Under the pieces are notes generated by a model. That model worked only from the letters and a program-made list of their open reading frames with translations. It was not told the origin of the DNA and ran no database searches. Shown piece after piece: positions 25,865-35,940 of a stretch of 64,000 nt of DNA. The first letter of the stretch is position 1. The number at the start of each line of letters is the position of its first letter. The stretch is from Bordetella sp. H567 (lineage in GTDB: Bacteria; Pseudomonadota; Gammaproteobacteria; Burkholderiales; Burkholderiaceae_B). The stretch is from positions 4,600,084 through 4,664,083 of the forward strand of contig NZ_CP012334.1 in assembly GCF_001704295.1 (NCBI RefSeq), written 5' to 3'. A program made the translations under genes and the position numbers.

Positions 25865-27170
25865 AGCGCGCCGCGGCGGCGCCGCGCGCGTACAGCGCCA
25901 GCGTCGCGCAGAATGCACAAATCGCCGCGAACGTCATCCAATAGCCCGGCGCCGCACGGTCGCCGGTGACGTGGATCAGGGCCGTCGAGATTTCCGGCGT
26001 AAAGCCGCCGAATATCGCCGTCGCCAGGCTGTACGCCACGGAGAACCCCGCCACGCGCACCGACGCCGGCATGACTTCGGTCAGCGCCACGACCATCGCC
26101 CCGTTATACACCGCGTACAGGAACGACAGCCACAACAGCACGATCAGCATCTTGGTGAATGTCGGCCCATTGGCCAGGAAGGTCAAGGTGGGATAGGCCG
26201 TCAGGATGGCCAGCGCGGTCATCGCCAGCAGCACGGGCTTGCGGCCGATGCGGTCCGAAATGGCGCCGCCGATAGGTAGCCAGATGAAGTTCGACACGCC
26301 GACGCACAGCGTCACCAACAGGCTGTCCGATGTGCTCGGGTGCAGCACCGTCTTGCCAAAGGTCGGCGCATACACCGTGATCAGGTAGAAGGCCGTGGTG
26401 GTCATTGCGACCATCAGCGCGCCGCCTATCATCAGCTTCCAGTTCGCCACCAGCGCGATCCAGGACTCCCGCAGGCCGGGGCGATGGGTACGGGCCTTGA
26501 AGGCCTGCGTTTCCTCCAGGCGACGGCGCAACACGAAGATGAAGGGGATGATCAGGCAGCCGACGAAGAAGGGAATGCGCCAGCCCCAGGCCGCGATGGT
26601 GGCCGAATCCATCCAGCGGTTCAGGCCGAAGCCCAGTGCCGCGGCCACCACGATGGAGATCTGCTGGCTGCCAGACTGCCAGCTGGTATAGAGGCCCTTG
26701 CGGCCCGGCGTGGCCATCTCGGCCAGGTACACCGATACGCCTCCAAGCTCCGCGCCCGCCGAAAAGCCCTGCAGCAGCCGCCCCAGCAGCACCAGCAAGG
26801 GGGCCGCGGCGCCGATGGCCGCGTGCCCGGGCACGAAGGCGATCAGGATGGTGCCGCTGGCCATCAGCGACAGCGTCACGATCAAGCCCTTGCGCCGCCC
26901 AACACGGTCGATATACGCGCCCAGGACGATGGCGCCCAGCGGCCGCATGAGAAAGCCCGCGCCGAAGACGGCGAAGGTCTGCATCAGGGATGCGAATTCG
27001 CTGCTGGCGGGAAAGAAAACGGCCGCGATCTGCGTCGCATAGAAGCCGAAGAGGAAGAAGTCGAACTGCTCGAGGAAATTACCGGCCGTCACGCGCACGA
27101 CCGCGCGCGCAAGGGTGAAAGCGGAAGGCGCCGAAGCGGAAGGCCGTTCCGCCGACAGGGATTGCTGCAT
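25848..27170 (-). CDS. MFS transporter, MHS (citrate/metabolite:H+ symporter) type
   Basis: A 440-residue, twelve-helix carrier. The MHS subfamily is indicated by [20 protein letters not shown], by [17 protein letters not shown] between helices 2 and 3, and by [21 protein letters not shown]. Members take up citrate, tricarballylate, ketoglutarate or osmolytes by proton symport. The ATG at 27170 follows GAAAGGACAAAGAGC. It is likely co-transcribed with the ModA-like gene downstream. Its stop codon lies inside a recent-looking 26-bp tandem duplication. Confidence 0.92.
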   Translation of the reverse strand: MQQSLSAERPSASAPSAFTLARAVVRVTAGNFLEQFDFFLFGFYATQIAAVFFPASSEFASLMQTFAVFGAGFLMRPLGAIVLGAYIDRVGRRKGLIVTLSLMASGTILIAFVPGHAAIGAAAPLLVLLGRLLQGFSAGAELGGVSVYLAEMATPGRKGLYTSWQSGSQQISIVVAAALGFGLNRWMDSATIAAWGWRIPFFVGCLIIPFIFVLRRRLEETQAFKARTHRPGLRESWIALVANWKLMIGGALMVAMTTTAFYLITVYAPTFGKTVLHPSTSDSLLVTLCVGVSNFIWLPIGGAISDRIGRKPVLLAMTALAILTAYPTLTFLANGPTFTKMLIVLLWLSFLYAVYNGAMVVALTEVMPASVRVAGFSVAYSLATAIFGGFTPEISTALIHVTGDRAAPGYWMTFAAICAFCATLALYARGAAAARLATQA

Positions 27171-27737
27171 GCTCTTTGTCCTTTCAGGAATGCGAGGCGC
27201 CCGATGCATCCGGACAAGCAGAGCGGCGGAAGGACATCGATGGATAGCAATCGCGTCGCGCCGGCCGGGACGGGCGGAACGCGCGCGTGCGCATGACCTT
27301 TACTCCCTGCGAGGACAGTGCAATGGGGCACGCCACCGGGCGAGTGCCCGGACCATCACAGCGGGTACGTTAGCCGGCCGACCTGACCGGCGCATTAAAT
27401 CCGCGGGCGGGATTGTTTGCCCGACGAGCCGGGCGATGCCCCGGCCGCGCGGCGCGGGTGCCCCGGGACACGAAGCCGGCACGCCGCGTTCGCGTCCGGC
27501 GGCTTCCCGTGCCGGCTTCGCGACGCGTTCGCATCGCCGGGACGTGGACGGGCGACGCGTAAGGGGATACGCGGATATTCAGTTTTTTGACAGCATCCGC
27601 GCGGATAGTGCGCGCGTATATCGCCCGGCGTGCAGGGCAACCGTCATCAGGGCAGGTATGAACGCGGCCGCCCGGCCGCCCGAAGGTCGCGCACCCGCCC
27701 ATGGGAGCAGGTCGCGCAGCGACAGGAGGGTACACCC
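27171..27737. other. 567-bp divergent intergenic region without a gene
   Basis: It lies between the divergent MHS and MFS carrier genes. I see no supported gene; the frames here look like GC-rich noise. It contains a hairpin-forming inverted repeat (listed separately) and must hold two promoters. No regulator gene is adjacent. Confidence 0.6.
27471..27520. repeat. 13-bp inverted repeat, nested
   Basis: CGAAGCCGGCACG at 27471-27483 is the exact reverse complement of 27508-27520. The 24-base spacer has an inner CCGC/GCGG pair. It would form a long imperfect hairpin in RNA or a cruciform in DNA. Its role is unknown. Confidence 0.55.
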
Positions 27738-28976
27738 GTGAACGCGCATTCATCCCGGACGTCGGACAAGGCAGCATTGGGCATGTTTTGCGTGCTGCTG
27801 GTGTCCTATATCGTCAACGCCATGGACCGTCAGCTGTTCTCCGTGCTGGCCACCGATGTACGCAACGCGCTGAACCTGGGGCTGCCGCAGATCGGCCTGG
27901 CGGCGACGGTGTTCACGCTGGGCATGGGCCTGGCCGGCGTGCCCACGGGCTACCTGCTGGAAAAAATGTCGCGCCGCTCGGTGGCCATGCTGGGCCTGGT
28001 CATCTTTTCCGCGGCAACCTACCTGACCGCCTATGCCACCGGCATGTCGGACCTGCTGGTCTACCGCTTCATCTCAGGGCTGGGCGAAGCGATGCAGTTG
28101 ACCGCCCTGCTGGCCATCGGCACCACCTATTTCCATTCCCATCGCGCCGTGGCCGCCAGCTCGCTGAACTTCACCTACGGCATCGGGGCGGTACTGGGCC
28201 CGAACATCGGTGCGGCCATCCTGGGCGCCACCCATTGGCAGGCGCCCTTCATCGTCTTCGGTTTGCTGGGCGCGGTGGCCCTGGTGCTCATCGTCCTGCT
28301 GGTCCGCCCATGGTTCACCGAAGTGCGGGTGTCGGACGACACCGCGGCGGACGCGCCCCTGGAAACCGGCGTCGCGGAAACCGTGTGGGCCTGGACGCCC
28401 ATGACGCTGGCGCTGGCGACTGTATTCGCGGGCCTGTCGATCTATGGCTATCTGGGCCTGTATCCCACGTATCTGCGCGAAGCCCTGGGCTTCGCGCCGG
28501 GACAAGCCGCGCTGGCCGTCAGCTTCTACGGCTTCGGCGCGCTGCTGTCGCTGCTGGGCGGTTGGCTCGGCGACCGCTACGACTATCGCCGCCTGCTCTT
28601 CGTCGCGCTGCTGCTCTCCGCGATCGCCGGCGGCCTGCTGTTCGGCGGGCTGGAGAAGTCGCTGCCGCTGCACATCCTGTTTTCCTTTGTCTTCGGCGGC
28701 GCGATCAGCGGCATGGCCTACGCCAATCTGTCGGCCGGCATCATCAAGTCGGTCAAGCGATCGAAGGCATCGCAGGCGTCCGGCCTGTTCGTCGCGGCGC
28801 TGTATATCCCCGCCGCTTTCGCCGGCTATCTGCTGGGCGAATTGAAGGTCGCCTTCGGCTGGACGGTCGCCGGGCTGGTGCAAGTCGCCGGTTGCGCGGT
28901 GATCGCCGCCATCCTGGCCATCGCCGCGCGAGCCAGCGGCAAACGCGCCGGGCAAAGCGCGACGGCGCGGAGCTGA
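27738..28976 (+). CDS. MFS transporter
   Basis: A 412-residue, twelve-helix major facilitator carrier. It opens KAALGMFCVLLVSYIVNAMD, with RQLFSVLATDVRNALNLGLP following the first helix as in many organic-acid/H+ symporters; GGWLGDRYDYRRLL is the mid-protein A-like motif. The start is a GTG at 27738, fixed by AGGAGGG 7 bases upstream; a frame extending to 27630 has no ribosome site. Its substrate is unknown. It is divergent from the MHS carrier gene. Confidence 0.9.
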   Translation: MNAHSSRTSDKAALGMFCVLLVSYIVNAMDRQLFSVLATDVRNALNLGLPQIGLAATVFTLGMGLAGVPTGYLLEKMSRRSVAMLGLVIFSAATYLTAYATGMSDLLVYRFISGLGEAMQLTALLAIGTTYFHSHRAVAASSLNFTYGIGAVLGPNIGAAILGATHWQAPFIVFGLLGAVALVLIVLLVRPWFTEVRVSDDTAADAPLETGVAETVWAWTPMTLALATVFAGLSIYGYLGLYPTYLREALGFAPGQAALAVSFYGFGALLSLLGGWLGDRYDYRRLLFVALLLSAIAGGLLFGGLEKSLPLHILFSFVFGGAISGMAYANLSAGIIKSVKRSKASQASGLFVAALYIPAAFAGYLLGELKVAFGWTVAGLVQVAGCAVIAAILAIAARASGKRAGQSATARS

Positions 28977-29354
28977 TAGGGATACCGGAGCGGCGTCGCC
29001 CCAGGCCGCCGCTGATCGGACGAAGTCAGCGCAACAGCACATGTCGGTACATATCGGTACCGCGAAATAGGTCACGAAATATCGGACTGAATTAATGGCT
29101 TGTCGCCCGAAGTATCCGATTGAGCGCCTGTGAGTCCCGACAATGCCTCATTTTTCGCGCAACACATGTCGGATTCAGGCCTGTTTTTTACTTCCTTAAG
29201 TCCTACGCCGTAGCGGACTTCTAGACTCCGCAAAGTCACGGCTCGGACGCCTCCGATGGCGCCCGCCATTTCCCCCGCCTTTGACGTCCGGATGCGCACG
29301 CACACGCCGCGCCTTCGCGCGTTCGCGTTCCCGATTTTCGGAAGAAGCTACGCC
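28977..29354. promoter_or_regulatory. 378-bp upstream region of the autotransporter gene
   Basis: No gene is seen. The stretch is less GC-rich than its surroundings and carries small repeats: CACATGTCGG at 29038-29047 and again at 29163-29172, and an inverted pair ATCGGA (29081-29086)/TCCGAT (29115-29120). These may mark regulator sites for the autotransporter. A T-rich stretch with TTACTTCCTTAAG lies near 29187-29199. No promoter can be called with certainty. Confidence 0.45.
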
Positions 29355-32300
29355 ATGATCAGAGTCCATCTTGCAGTACCGCTGCTGGCGGTCCCACTCG
29401 TGGCCGTCGACGCCGCCGCCGAGGAGACCAGCACCCGGCGAACGCGTACCCTGGGCTACACGTGGTCCAGCGCGGGCGGGAACTTCGATATCCCGGCCGC
29501 GAGCGACTTCGTCACCGTCCCGCTCGGCCTCTCCGGACCGGGCGGCCTACGCAAGCGGGGCAACGGCGAGTTGCGCCTGCACGGCGCGAACACCTACACC
29601 GGCGGCACGCATATCGCGCAAGGCATCCTGCAGGTGGGCAATGGCGAAGGTGCCGGCAGCATCGTCGGCAACGTCTACAACGACGGCCTGCTGGAGTTCG
29701 AACGCGGGGACGACGTCAGCTTCGGCGGCCGCATCAGCGGGCGAGGCTCGGTCCATTTCCTGGGGACCGGCACGATGACGCTGACCGGCGACCACGCGTA
29801 CACCGGCATCACGGCCCTGGGATACGGCAGGCTGCGCCTGGGCGATGGCGGCACCTCGGGTTCGCTCGCGGGCGCCGTGTACAACCACGGCGCGGAACTG
29901 GTCTTCGATCGGAGCGACACGCTGCGCGTGTCACAGGGGCTGTACGGCTACGGCACCGTCGTGCAGGCCGGAACAGGCACGACGATCGTGAGCGGCACCA
30001 ACAATTATCACGGCAGGACGCAGGTCCGCCGCGGCACCCTGGTGCTGGAGGGCGCCCAAGCGCGGATAACGGGGCAATTGACGGTTTGGCGCGGGGCGAC
30101 GCTGGCGGGCAGCGGCACGGTGGGAAGCAGCGTGTTCGTCGAAGACGGCGCGACCTTGCTGGCGGACCGGCCAGACGGCACGCTCGCGATGAAGGAGCTG
30201 GTCCTGCGACCCGGCGCCACGCTGCGCGTGTCGCTGGACGGCGCGTCCGCGCTGCGCCAGCCGCGCTTCGAGGTGGCGCGGGACCTGGTCCTGGACGGCA
30301 CCGTGCATATCGCGGGCAGCGCGGATCGCGGACTTCATCGGCTGATCGCCTACGGGGGAATACTGACCGATCGGACCCTGGAGATCGGCGACGTGCCCCC
30401 CGGCACGCGCCGCGCCGCCTGGCACGTGCGCACCTCGCGGCCCGGGCGTGTGGATCTGCTGCATGATGGTGGCCGGCCCGTTCGCTTCTACGGGAATGGG
30501 AATTATTGGCGCGCCGCCGGGGGCGTCGTCGGCGGCGGCACTGCGGCCGGTGGATCCAGTGCCGTCGGCGGCTCGGGAGCTGTCGGTAGATCCGGTGCGG
30601 TCCGCGGAAACGGTGCGGTCGGGGGGAACGGTGCGGTCGGCGGGTTGGGTACGATCGGCGGCCACGGTACGGTCGACGGTCCTGGCGGCGTCGGCGAGTG
30701 GTCGGAGGATGGCACGGTCGCCGACGGCGCGTGGACAGACAACGCCATGGCCATCTTCGGTGGAAATCCACGCACCGTGATCGTCGACGACAGCGCCGGA
30801 ACCGTGCGTTTTTCCGGCACGCAGTTCCTGGTGGACGGCTATACGGTCGCCGGCGCCGGGACGTTGACAACGGACACGCCCGACACCGTGCTGCGCGTGG
30901 GTGACGGCGCCACGATCGGCAACAACAACGACGCGACTGGCAATGGCAATCGCAAGGACGGTGTCGGTGATGGTGGCGGTGGCGGCGGTCGCATTGGTGG
31001 TGGCAGTGACGGGAGTGGCGGTGGCGGTGGCAGTGGCAGCGGCACTGGCAGTGGCGGCGGCGACACCGGCGGCAACATGCGCGCCACCATCAGCGCCACC
31101 ATCGCCGGACCAGGCGGCCTGGTGAAAACCGGTCCGGGCACGCTGGTCCTGCACGGCATCAACCACCATACCGGCGGCACGACCTTGAAGGAGGGCGTGC
31201 TGGAAATCCGCGAGGACCGCAACCTGGGTGCACCGCATGCCGAGCTGGCCTTCGACGGCGGCACGCTGCGCGCCACCGCGGACATCACGGGATCGCGTCC
31301 GGTCGGGGTGCGCGGCCCAGGCGGCACCGTGGATACCGGCCCTCACACCGTGCACTGGACCGGGCCGTACACCGGCACGGGCACGCTGACCAAGACGGGA
31401 CCGGGGACACTGCATCTGGCGGGCCCCAATGCGGCCACGGGCGCCTTGGCCGTTGCCGCGGGCACGCTGCGCGCCACGGCCACAGGCGCCTTGGCCCCGT
31501 CGATGCGCATCGTCGTAGGCCGGGGCGCAACCCTGGATACGGCCGACACGCAGCAGACCATCGCCGGCCTGGACAATGCCGGCCTGGTCACCCTGGCAAC
31601 GCCGCTGCCGCCCGGCGCATCCGCCGGTGCCCTACCCGGCAACGTACTCGTCGTGCGCGGCGACTACATCGGCCGCGACGGCGTGGTGCGCCTGCGCACG
31701 CACCTGGGCGGCAGCGATAGCCCGACAGACCGGCTGGTGATCGACGGCGGACGCGCCAGCGGGCGCACACGCCTCGCCATCGTCAACACAGGCGGCCTGG
31801 GCGCGCACACACGGGGAGACGGGATCGAAGTGATACGCGCGGTCAACGGCGCGACCACGACCGCGCAGACCACGCGCGACGCCTTCGCCCTGCAAGGCGG
31901 GCATGTCGACGCGGGCGCCTACCAGTACCGCCTTTATCCGGGCGACGCCTACGGTGCCGGTGAAAGCTGGTACCTGCGGTCCACGGCGCCCGCCGTGCCC
32001 GCCGCCGCGGCGCAGGGCGCGATACCTGGCTCCGGGCAGGGCGCGGCGCGCGCCATGGCCGCCGCGCCGGGCCGCACCAGCTATCGCCCAGAAACCGCCC
32101 TGTACGCCGCGCTGCCGGCCATGCTGACGCAGGTGGACCTGGCGATGCTGGGCACCCTGCACCGGCGCGAAGGCGACGGCGCCGTCTCGGCGGCGCTGGA
32201 CTCCGGCGCATCGCGCCGCCGCGCCTGGGGCCGCGTCATCGACCAGGACACGCGTATCCGCCAGCACGGGACGGTCGCGCCGCGCAGCGCGGGATGGACG

Positions 32301-33041
32301 TCGGGCGTGCAAGCGGGTGCCGACCTGTATGCCGGCACGCACCATCGCGCCGGACTCTACGGCGGCACGCTGGGCTGGCGGCATCGGGTACACGGCGACG
32401 CCGGCGGCATCCCCGATCGCGCCGTCGGCCGCCTGCAGGGCCGCTCCAACCAGCTCGGCGCCTACTGGACGTACAAGGCCGATGCGGGCTGGTATGCCGA
32501 CATGGTGCTGCAGCATGGACACGAACGCGGCAAGGGCAACGCCGCCGGCGGCAGCAGCGCGGATTTCCGCGCACGCGGCACGCTGGTTTCGCTGGAAACC
32601 GGCGCACCGCTGCCGCTGGGCAGGCGCTGGACGGGTGAGCCGCAGGCACAGCTCATCGCCGTCCACCGGCATATCGGCGATGTCGATCTGCCCGCCGCCA
32701 CCGTGCGCCAGCATCCGGGCAACACCGTCATCGCGCGCCTGGGCCTGCGGCTGAAGGGCGATTACGCCGGCCGGCACGGGCAGGCCTTGCCCTACGCGCG
32801 CGTGAACCTGTGGCACGGGCTGCCGGGCAGCGATACGCAATCCATACAGGGACCGGGCGGCACGGCCCGCATCGGCGAGGCGCGTGGCTACACGTCGGGC
32901 GAACTGGCCGCCGGCGGCACCTGGATCGTCAACCGCCACATCGGGCTGTATGGAGAAATCGGGCGCCTGTATCCCCTTGGCGGTGCGCAGCGCGTCTCCG
33001 CCGGACACACGATATCCGCGGGCATGCGCATCGCGTGGTGA
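29355..33041 (+). CDS. autotransporter (type Va) with PATR repeats
   Basis: A 1228-residue secreted/outer-membrane protein. The signal peptide is about 1-22 (MIRVHLAVPLLAVPLVAVDA). The passenger has PATR-type beta-helix repeats (GGLRKRGNGELRLHGANTYT at 63-82, GGLVKTGPGTLVLHGINHHT near 590, LTKTGPGTLHLAGPNAATG near 677), interrupted by two Gly-rich low-complexity stretches (about 388-455 and 535-573). The C-terminal ~270 residues from AWGRVIDQDTRIRQHG form the translocator barrel, ending MRIAW rather than the usual terminal Phe. ATG 29355 follows GGAAGAAG; upstream in-frame ATGs at 29256 and 29292 would give a longer signal. It resembles pertactin/BrkA-style adhesins; no RGD or serine-protease triad is seen. 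Confidence 0.92.
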   Translation: MIRVHLAVPLLAVPLVAVDAAAEETSTRRTRTLGYTWSSAGGNFDIPAASDFVTVPLGLSGPGGLRKRGNGELRLHGANTYTGGTHIAQGILQVGNGEGAGSIVGNVYNDGLLEFERGDDVSFGGRISGRGSVHFLGTGTMTLTGDHAYTGITALGYGRLRLGDGGTSGSLAGAVYNHGAELVFDRSDTLRVSQGLYGYGTVVQAGTGTTIVSGTNNYHGRTQVRRGTLVLEGAQARITGQLTVWRGATLAGSGTVGSSVFVEDGATLLADRPDGTLAMKELVLRPGATLRVSLDGASALRQPRFEVARDLVLDGTVHIAGSADRGLHRLIAYGGILTDRTLEIGDVPPGTRRAAWHVRTSRPGRVDLLHDGGRPVRFYGNGNYWRAAGGVVGGGTAAGGSSAVGGSGAVGRSGAVRGNGAVGGNGAVGGLGTIGGHGTVDGPGGVGEWSEDGTVADGAWTDNAMAIFGGNPRTVIVDDSAGTVRFSGTQFLVDGYTVAGAGTLTTDTPDTVLRVGDGATIGNNNDATGNGNRKDGVGDGGGGGGRIGGGSDGSGGGGGSGSGTGSGGGDTGGNMRATISATIAGPGGLVKTGPGTLVLHGINHHTGGTTLKEGVLEIREDRNLGAPHAELAFDGGTLRATADITGSRPVGVRGPGGTVDTGPHTVHWTGPYTGTGTLTKTGPGTLHLAGPNAATGALAVAAGTLRATATGALAPSMRIVVGRGATLDTADTQQTIAGLDNAGLVTLATPLPPGASAGALPGNVLVVRGDYIGRDGVVRLRTHLGGSDSPTDRLVIDGGRASGRTRLAIVNTGGLGAHTRGDGIEVIRAVNGATTTAQTTRDAFALQGGHVDAGAYQYRLYPGDAYGAGESWYLRSTAPAVPAAAAQGAIPGSGQGAARAMAAAPGRTSYRPETALYAALPAMLTQVDLAMLGTLHRREGDGAVSAALDSGASRRRAWGRVIDQDTRIRQHGTVAPRSAGWTSGVQAGADLYAGTHHRAGLYGGTLGWRHRVHGDAGGIPDRAVGRLQGRSNQLGAYWTYKADAGWYADMVLQHGHERGKGNAAGGSSADFRARGTLVSLETGAPLPLGRRWTGEPQAQLIAVHRHIGDVDLPAATVRQHPGNTVIARLGLRLKGDYAGRHGQALPYARVNLWHGLPGSDTQSIQGPGGTARIGEARGYTSGELAAGGTWIVNRHIGLYGEIGRLYPLGGAQRVSAGHTISAGMRIAW

Positions 33042-33077
33042 ACGGCCGGCCGCGTCCCGGCATGCCCGCCAATATCC

Positions 33078-33092
33078 GTGCCGGCGCGGCAC
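33078..33092. terminator. hairpin downstream of the autotransporter gene
   Basis: Stem GTGCCG/CGGCAC with a three-base GCG loop, 37 bp past the autotransporter stop. No U-tract follows. It is a weak candidate terminator. Confidence 0.3.
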
Positions 33093-33166
33093 CGGGGGGC
33101 AAGGCCGTCGCCGCCGGCGCGAGTAGAATGGCCGCTCAGGCGCATTTCCCCCTTCGTATCGCCGCC

Positions 33167-33922
33167 ATGCCCGTGCACTATCTCCGTGCGTTGACCAGCC
33201 CCGGCCGCACCACCGAAAGCAACCGCCGCCTGGGACGCTCCCTGGCCTTCGTCGCCGGGGCGGCGAACGCCGGCGGCTTCCTGGCGGTGGGCCAGTACAC
33301 CTCCCACATGACGGGCATCGTCTCCGCGCTCGCGGACCACGCGGTCCTGGGCGAGATCGCGCTGGTCGTCGCGGGGCTGTGTTCCCTGCTGGCCTTCATG
33401 GTGGGCGCGGCCGTTTCCGCCATCCTCATCAACTGGGGCCGGCGGCGCGGCGCGCACAGCGAATACGCCATGCCACTGATGCTGGAAGCCTCGCTGCTGC
33501 TGGTGTTCGGCCTGCTGGGCGCGCAGTTGGAACAGCAACGCATGTTCTTCGTCCCGGCCACCGTGGGCCTGTTGTGTTTCATCATGGGCTTGCAGAACGC
33601 CATCATCACCAAGATATCGAAGGCGGAAATCCGCACGACGCACATGACGGGCGTGGTCACCGATATCGGCATCGAAATCGGCAAGCTGCTGTACTGGAAT
33701 GCCCGCAACGACGGGCCCCGGGATGCCAGGGTGCTGGCCAACCGGCCGCGGCTGCGGCTGCTGGGGTCGCTGCTGGGCATGTTCCTGCTGGGCGGGTTGG
33801 CCGGCGCGCTGGGCTTCAAGCACATGGGATTTGTCGCCACGGTGCCCCTGGCCGGACTGCTGGTCTTGCTGGCCATCGTGCCGGTATTCGACGACCTGGC
33901 CGCGCTGGGCCGGCGGTTCTAA
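33167..33922 (+). CDS. DUF1275 (YoaK-like) membrane protein
   Basis: A 251-residue inner-membrane protein with about six helices. The family pattern is clear: FVAGAANAGGFLAVGQYTSH at 30-49, then MTGIVSALAD, and the internal repeat of the pattern with MGLQNAIITKISKAEIRTTH and MTGVVTDIGIEIG. DUF1275 proteins have no settled function; metabolite or ion transport is suspected. The start at ATG 33167 matches the family; an ATG at 33128 is possible. It is followed at 18 bp by the DUF763 gene, so the two are probably one transcript. Confidence 0.9.
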   Translation: MPVHYLRALTSPGRTTESNRRLGRSLAFVAGAANAGGFLAVGQYTSHMTGIVSALADHAVLGEIALVVAGLCSLLAFMVGAAVSAILINWGRRRGAHSEYAMPLMLEASLLLVFGLLGAQLEQQRMFFVPATVGLLCFIMGLQNAIITKISKAEIRTTHMTGVVTDIGIEIGKLLYWNARNDGPRDARVLANRPRLRLLGSLLGMFLLGGLAGALGFKHMGFVATVPLAGLLVLLAIVPVFDDLAALGRRF

Positions 33923-33940
33923 GATCCGGAGGCGACGCGG

Positions 33941-35305
33941 ATGCGAAGAGCGGGCAGCGCGGATCTTCCCTTGCATGGCGGCCGCGTGCCGGCCTGGCTG
34001 GGCGCGCGCATGACGCGCCTGGGTGCGGTCATCACGCAGGCCATCGTGCACCACTACGGCCGCGATGAATTCCTGCGCCGCCTGGCCCATCCTTTCTGGT
34101 TCCAGTCCTTCGGCGCCGTCATGGGCATGGATTGGCATTCCTCGGGCATTACGACCAGCGTGATTGGCGCGCTCAAGCGCGGGCTCGCGCCCTTGTCGGG
34201 CGAACTGGGCATACACGTCTGCGGAGGACGCGGCAACCATTCGCGCAGGACGCCGCAGGAACTGGCGCTCGTCGCCGAACGCGTCGGCGTGGACGGCGAT
34301 GCGCTGGCGCGCGCCAGCCGGCTGGTGGCCAAGGTGGACAGCGCGGCGGTGCAAGATGGATTCGATCTTTACCTGCACGGTTTCTTCGTCACCGATGACG
34401 GCAAATGGACGGTGGTGCAGCAGGGCATGAACGGCGACAACCGCCTGGCCCGGCGCTATCACTGGCTGTCCGAGGATTTACGCAGCTTCGTCGACGCCCC
34501 GCACAGCGCCATCGACGGCCCCAACCAGGGCCGGATCATGAACCTGACCGACCGGCGCGCGGCCGCCTCGCGGGATGGGCAACTGGTGCTGCTGCGCGAG
34601 CAGGGGCCGGACTTCATCGTCGCGGAAGCGGGCGCGCTTGCCGCATCCCGGCCGGACATCGACGCGGACGACACGGCGATGCCGCGCTCCGCGGCGGCCA
34701 AGGGCAAACAGGCCTCGCGCGGCGCGGCGACTACGCCCGCCTTGGGGGCCGGCGTGCCGGCGCAGGGCCAGCTTGCGCTGCCGCACCTGGTCATGCCCGC
34801 CCATCACGACGTACGTCCCAAGGATGTGAATATGCGCCGCCTGCATGGTGCGCTGGCGGCCGCCGCCGAATGCGGTCCCCGGGATTTCGCCGAGCTGCTG
34901 CTGGTGCCCGGCGTGGGCGCGCGCACCGTGCGATCGCTGGCCCTGGTCGCCGAGGTCGTGCATGGCGCGCCCTGCCGCTTCGCCGACCCGGCGCGGTTCT
35001 CCATGGCGCACGGCGGCAAGGACCGGCATCCCTACCCCGTGCCCCTGGATGTCTACGATCGCACCATCGACGTCATGAAGACCGCCGTCAGCCAGGCCCG
35101 GCTGGGCAACGAAGAAAAACTGGACGCGCTCAAGCGCCTGGACCGCCAGGCCCGCCGCCTGGAGGACACCGCGCGCGGCCCGGCCCTGCCTGACTTCATC
35201 GAGCAGGAACGCCACGATTCGCCGGACTACGGCGGGCGCAGCGTGTTCGGGTGGGAAGCGCGCGCGCAGGTCATGCCGGCCGATGACGGCGACGCGGACC
35301 GTTAG
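33941..35305 (+). CDS. DUF763 family protein with helix-hairpin-helix-like motif
   Basis: A 454-residue cytoplasmic protein of the DUF763 family. Conserved stretches are RRAGSADLPLHGGRVPAWL at the start, WHSSGITTSVIGALKRGL, HVCGGRGNHSRRTPQEL, and MNLTDRRA in the middle. ELLLVPGVGARTVRSLALVA (about 322-341) looks like a helix-hairpin-helix DNA-binding motif, and FSMAHGGKDRHPYPVPLDVY follows. The family is widespread and uncharacterised; the motif suggests a nucleic-acid-related role (inference). The start is fixed by GGAGG 8 bases upstream. An Ala/Gly-rich segment near 236-268 differs from the rest and may be a linker. Confidence 0.9.
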   Translation: MRRAGSADLPLHGGRVPAWLGARMTRLGAVITQAIVHHYGRDEFLRRLAHPFWFQSFGAVMGMDWHSSGITTSVIGALKRGLAPLSGELGIHVCGGRGNHSRRTPQELALVAERVGVDGDALARASRLVAKVDSAAVQDGFDLYLHGFFVTDDGKWTVVQQGMNGDNRLARRYHWLSEDLRSFVDAPHSAIDGPNQGRIMNLTDRRAAASRDGQLVLLREQGPDFIVAEAGALAASRPDIDADDTAMPRSAAAKGKQASRGAATTPALGAGVPAQGQLALPHLVMPAHHDVRPKDVNMRRLHGALAAAAECGPRDFAELLLVPGVGARTVRSLALVAEVVHGAPCRFADPARFSMAHGGKDRHPYPVPLDVYDRTIDVMKTAVSQARLGNEEKLDALKRLDRQARRLEDTARGPALPDFIEQERHDSPDYGGRSVFGWEARAQVMPADDGDADR

Positions 35306-35429
35306 CCACCCATCGCCACCCGCCACGGCGGGAGGCACGCCACGCCGGCTAAAACGCGATGCTGCACGGCAAGGCGTCAGGCATCCCGTGACAATGCGAC
35401 ACCCTGGCTCGTATGCGCGACGGGGCGCA

Positions 35430-35855
35430 TCACGCGTCGCGCAGCAGGTCGTGCGAGTTCAGGATGTCGTAGGCGATATCGGGCCGCGCATCCAGGCACC
35501 GCCGCACCGCCGACGGAATGCTTTTGCGGGTCAGCCGGCACAGGCCGGGACATTCTTCCAGATGGATATCGAAGCCGCGCACCGTGCGGACCTCGTTGGA
35601 GCCGGGGACGATGCGCAGGCGTATGCCCAATTGCGCATGGATGCGGTCGCCCAGGTGCAGCAGATCGGCCAGGTCGCGCGCGGCTTCGATGCGCTCGATC
35701 AGCCGCTTTTCTTCCTGCTTGGTCAGGCGCAGGACGCGGACATCGCCTTGCGGATCGCACAGCAGGCGTTCGCGATCGCACACGCAGGCGCCCGGCGGAC
35801 ATTCTTCACGGATGGGAAACGGCAGGTTCATGGCGGGATACGAAATGGCGCCCAC
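35430..35855 (-). CDS. small Cys-containing protein of unknown function
   Basis: A 141-residue soluble protein, not recognised as a named family. It has a tight cysteine cluster CPPGACVC near the N-terminus, another pair in ECPGLCRL, and a charged helical middle (RLTKQEEKRLIERIEAARDL). The cysteines could bind metal or form disulfides. The start is uncertain: a GTG at 35855 has AAAGGAAC about 6 bases upstream, while the ATG at 35831 (MNLPFPIREE) has no ribosome site. It is convergent with the DUF763 gene and divergent from the permease gene at 35941. Confidence 0.7.
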   Translation of the reverse strand: MGAISYPAMNLPFPIREECPPGACVCDRERLLCDPQGDVRVLRLTKQEEKRLIERIEAARDLADLLHLGDRIHAQLGIRLRIVPGSNEVRTVRGFDIHLEECPGLCRLTRKSIPSAVRRCLDARPDIAYDILNSHDLLRDA

Positions 35856-35940
35856 ATCATAGTTCCTTTGCACCGGCCGTAAAATGGCGCCCGGCCGGCC
35901 GCCGCGCCGTCACGACAAGACCACCAACCCCGCATCACCG

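Noticed and set aside
27115-27741. Gene of about 208 residues in the MHS/MFS divergent gap
   Set aside because: Arg/Ala-rich frame with no ribosome site or domain; it overlaps the 5' end of the MHS gene and the MFS ribosome site.
29180-29210. BvgA-type binding heptads upstream of the autotransporter
   Set aside because: TTCCTTA-like bases are there but not in the paired inverted arrangement needed; cannot be claimed by eye.
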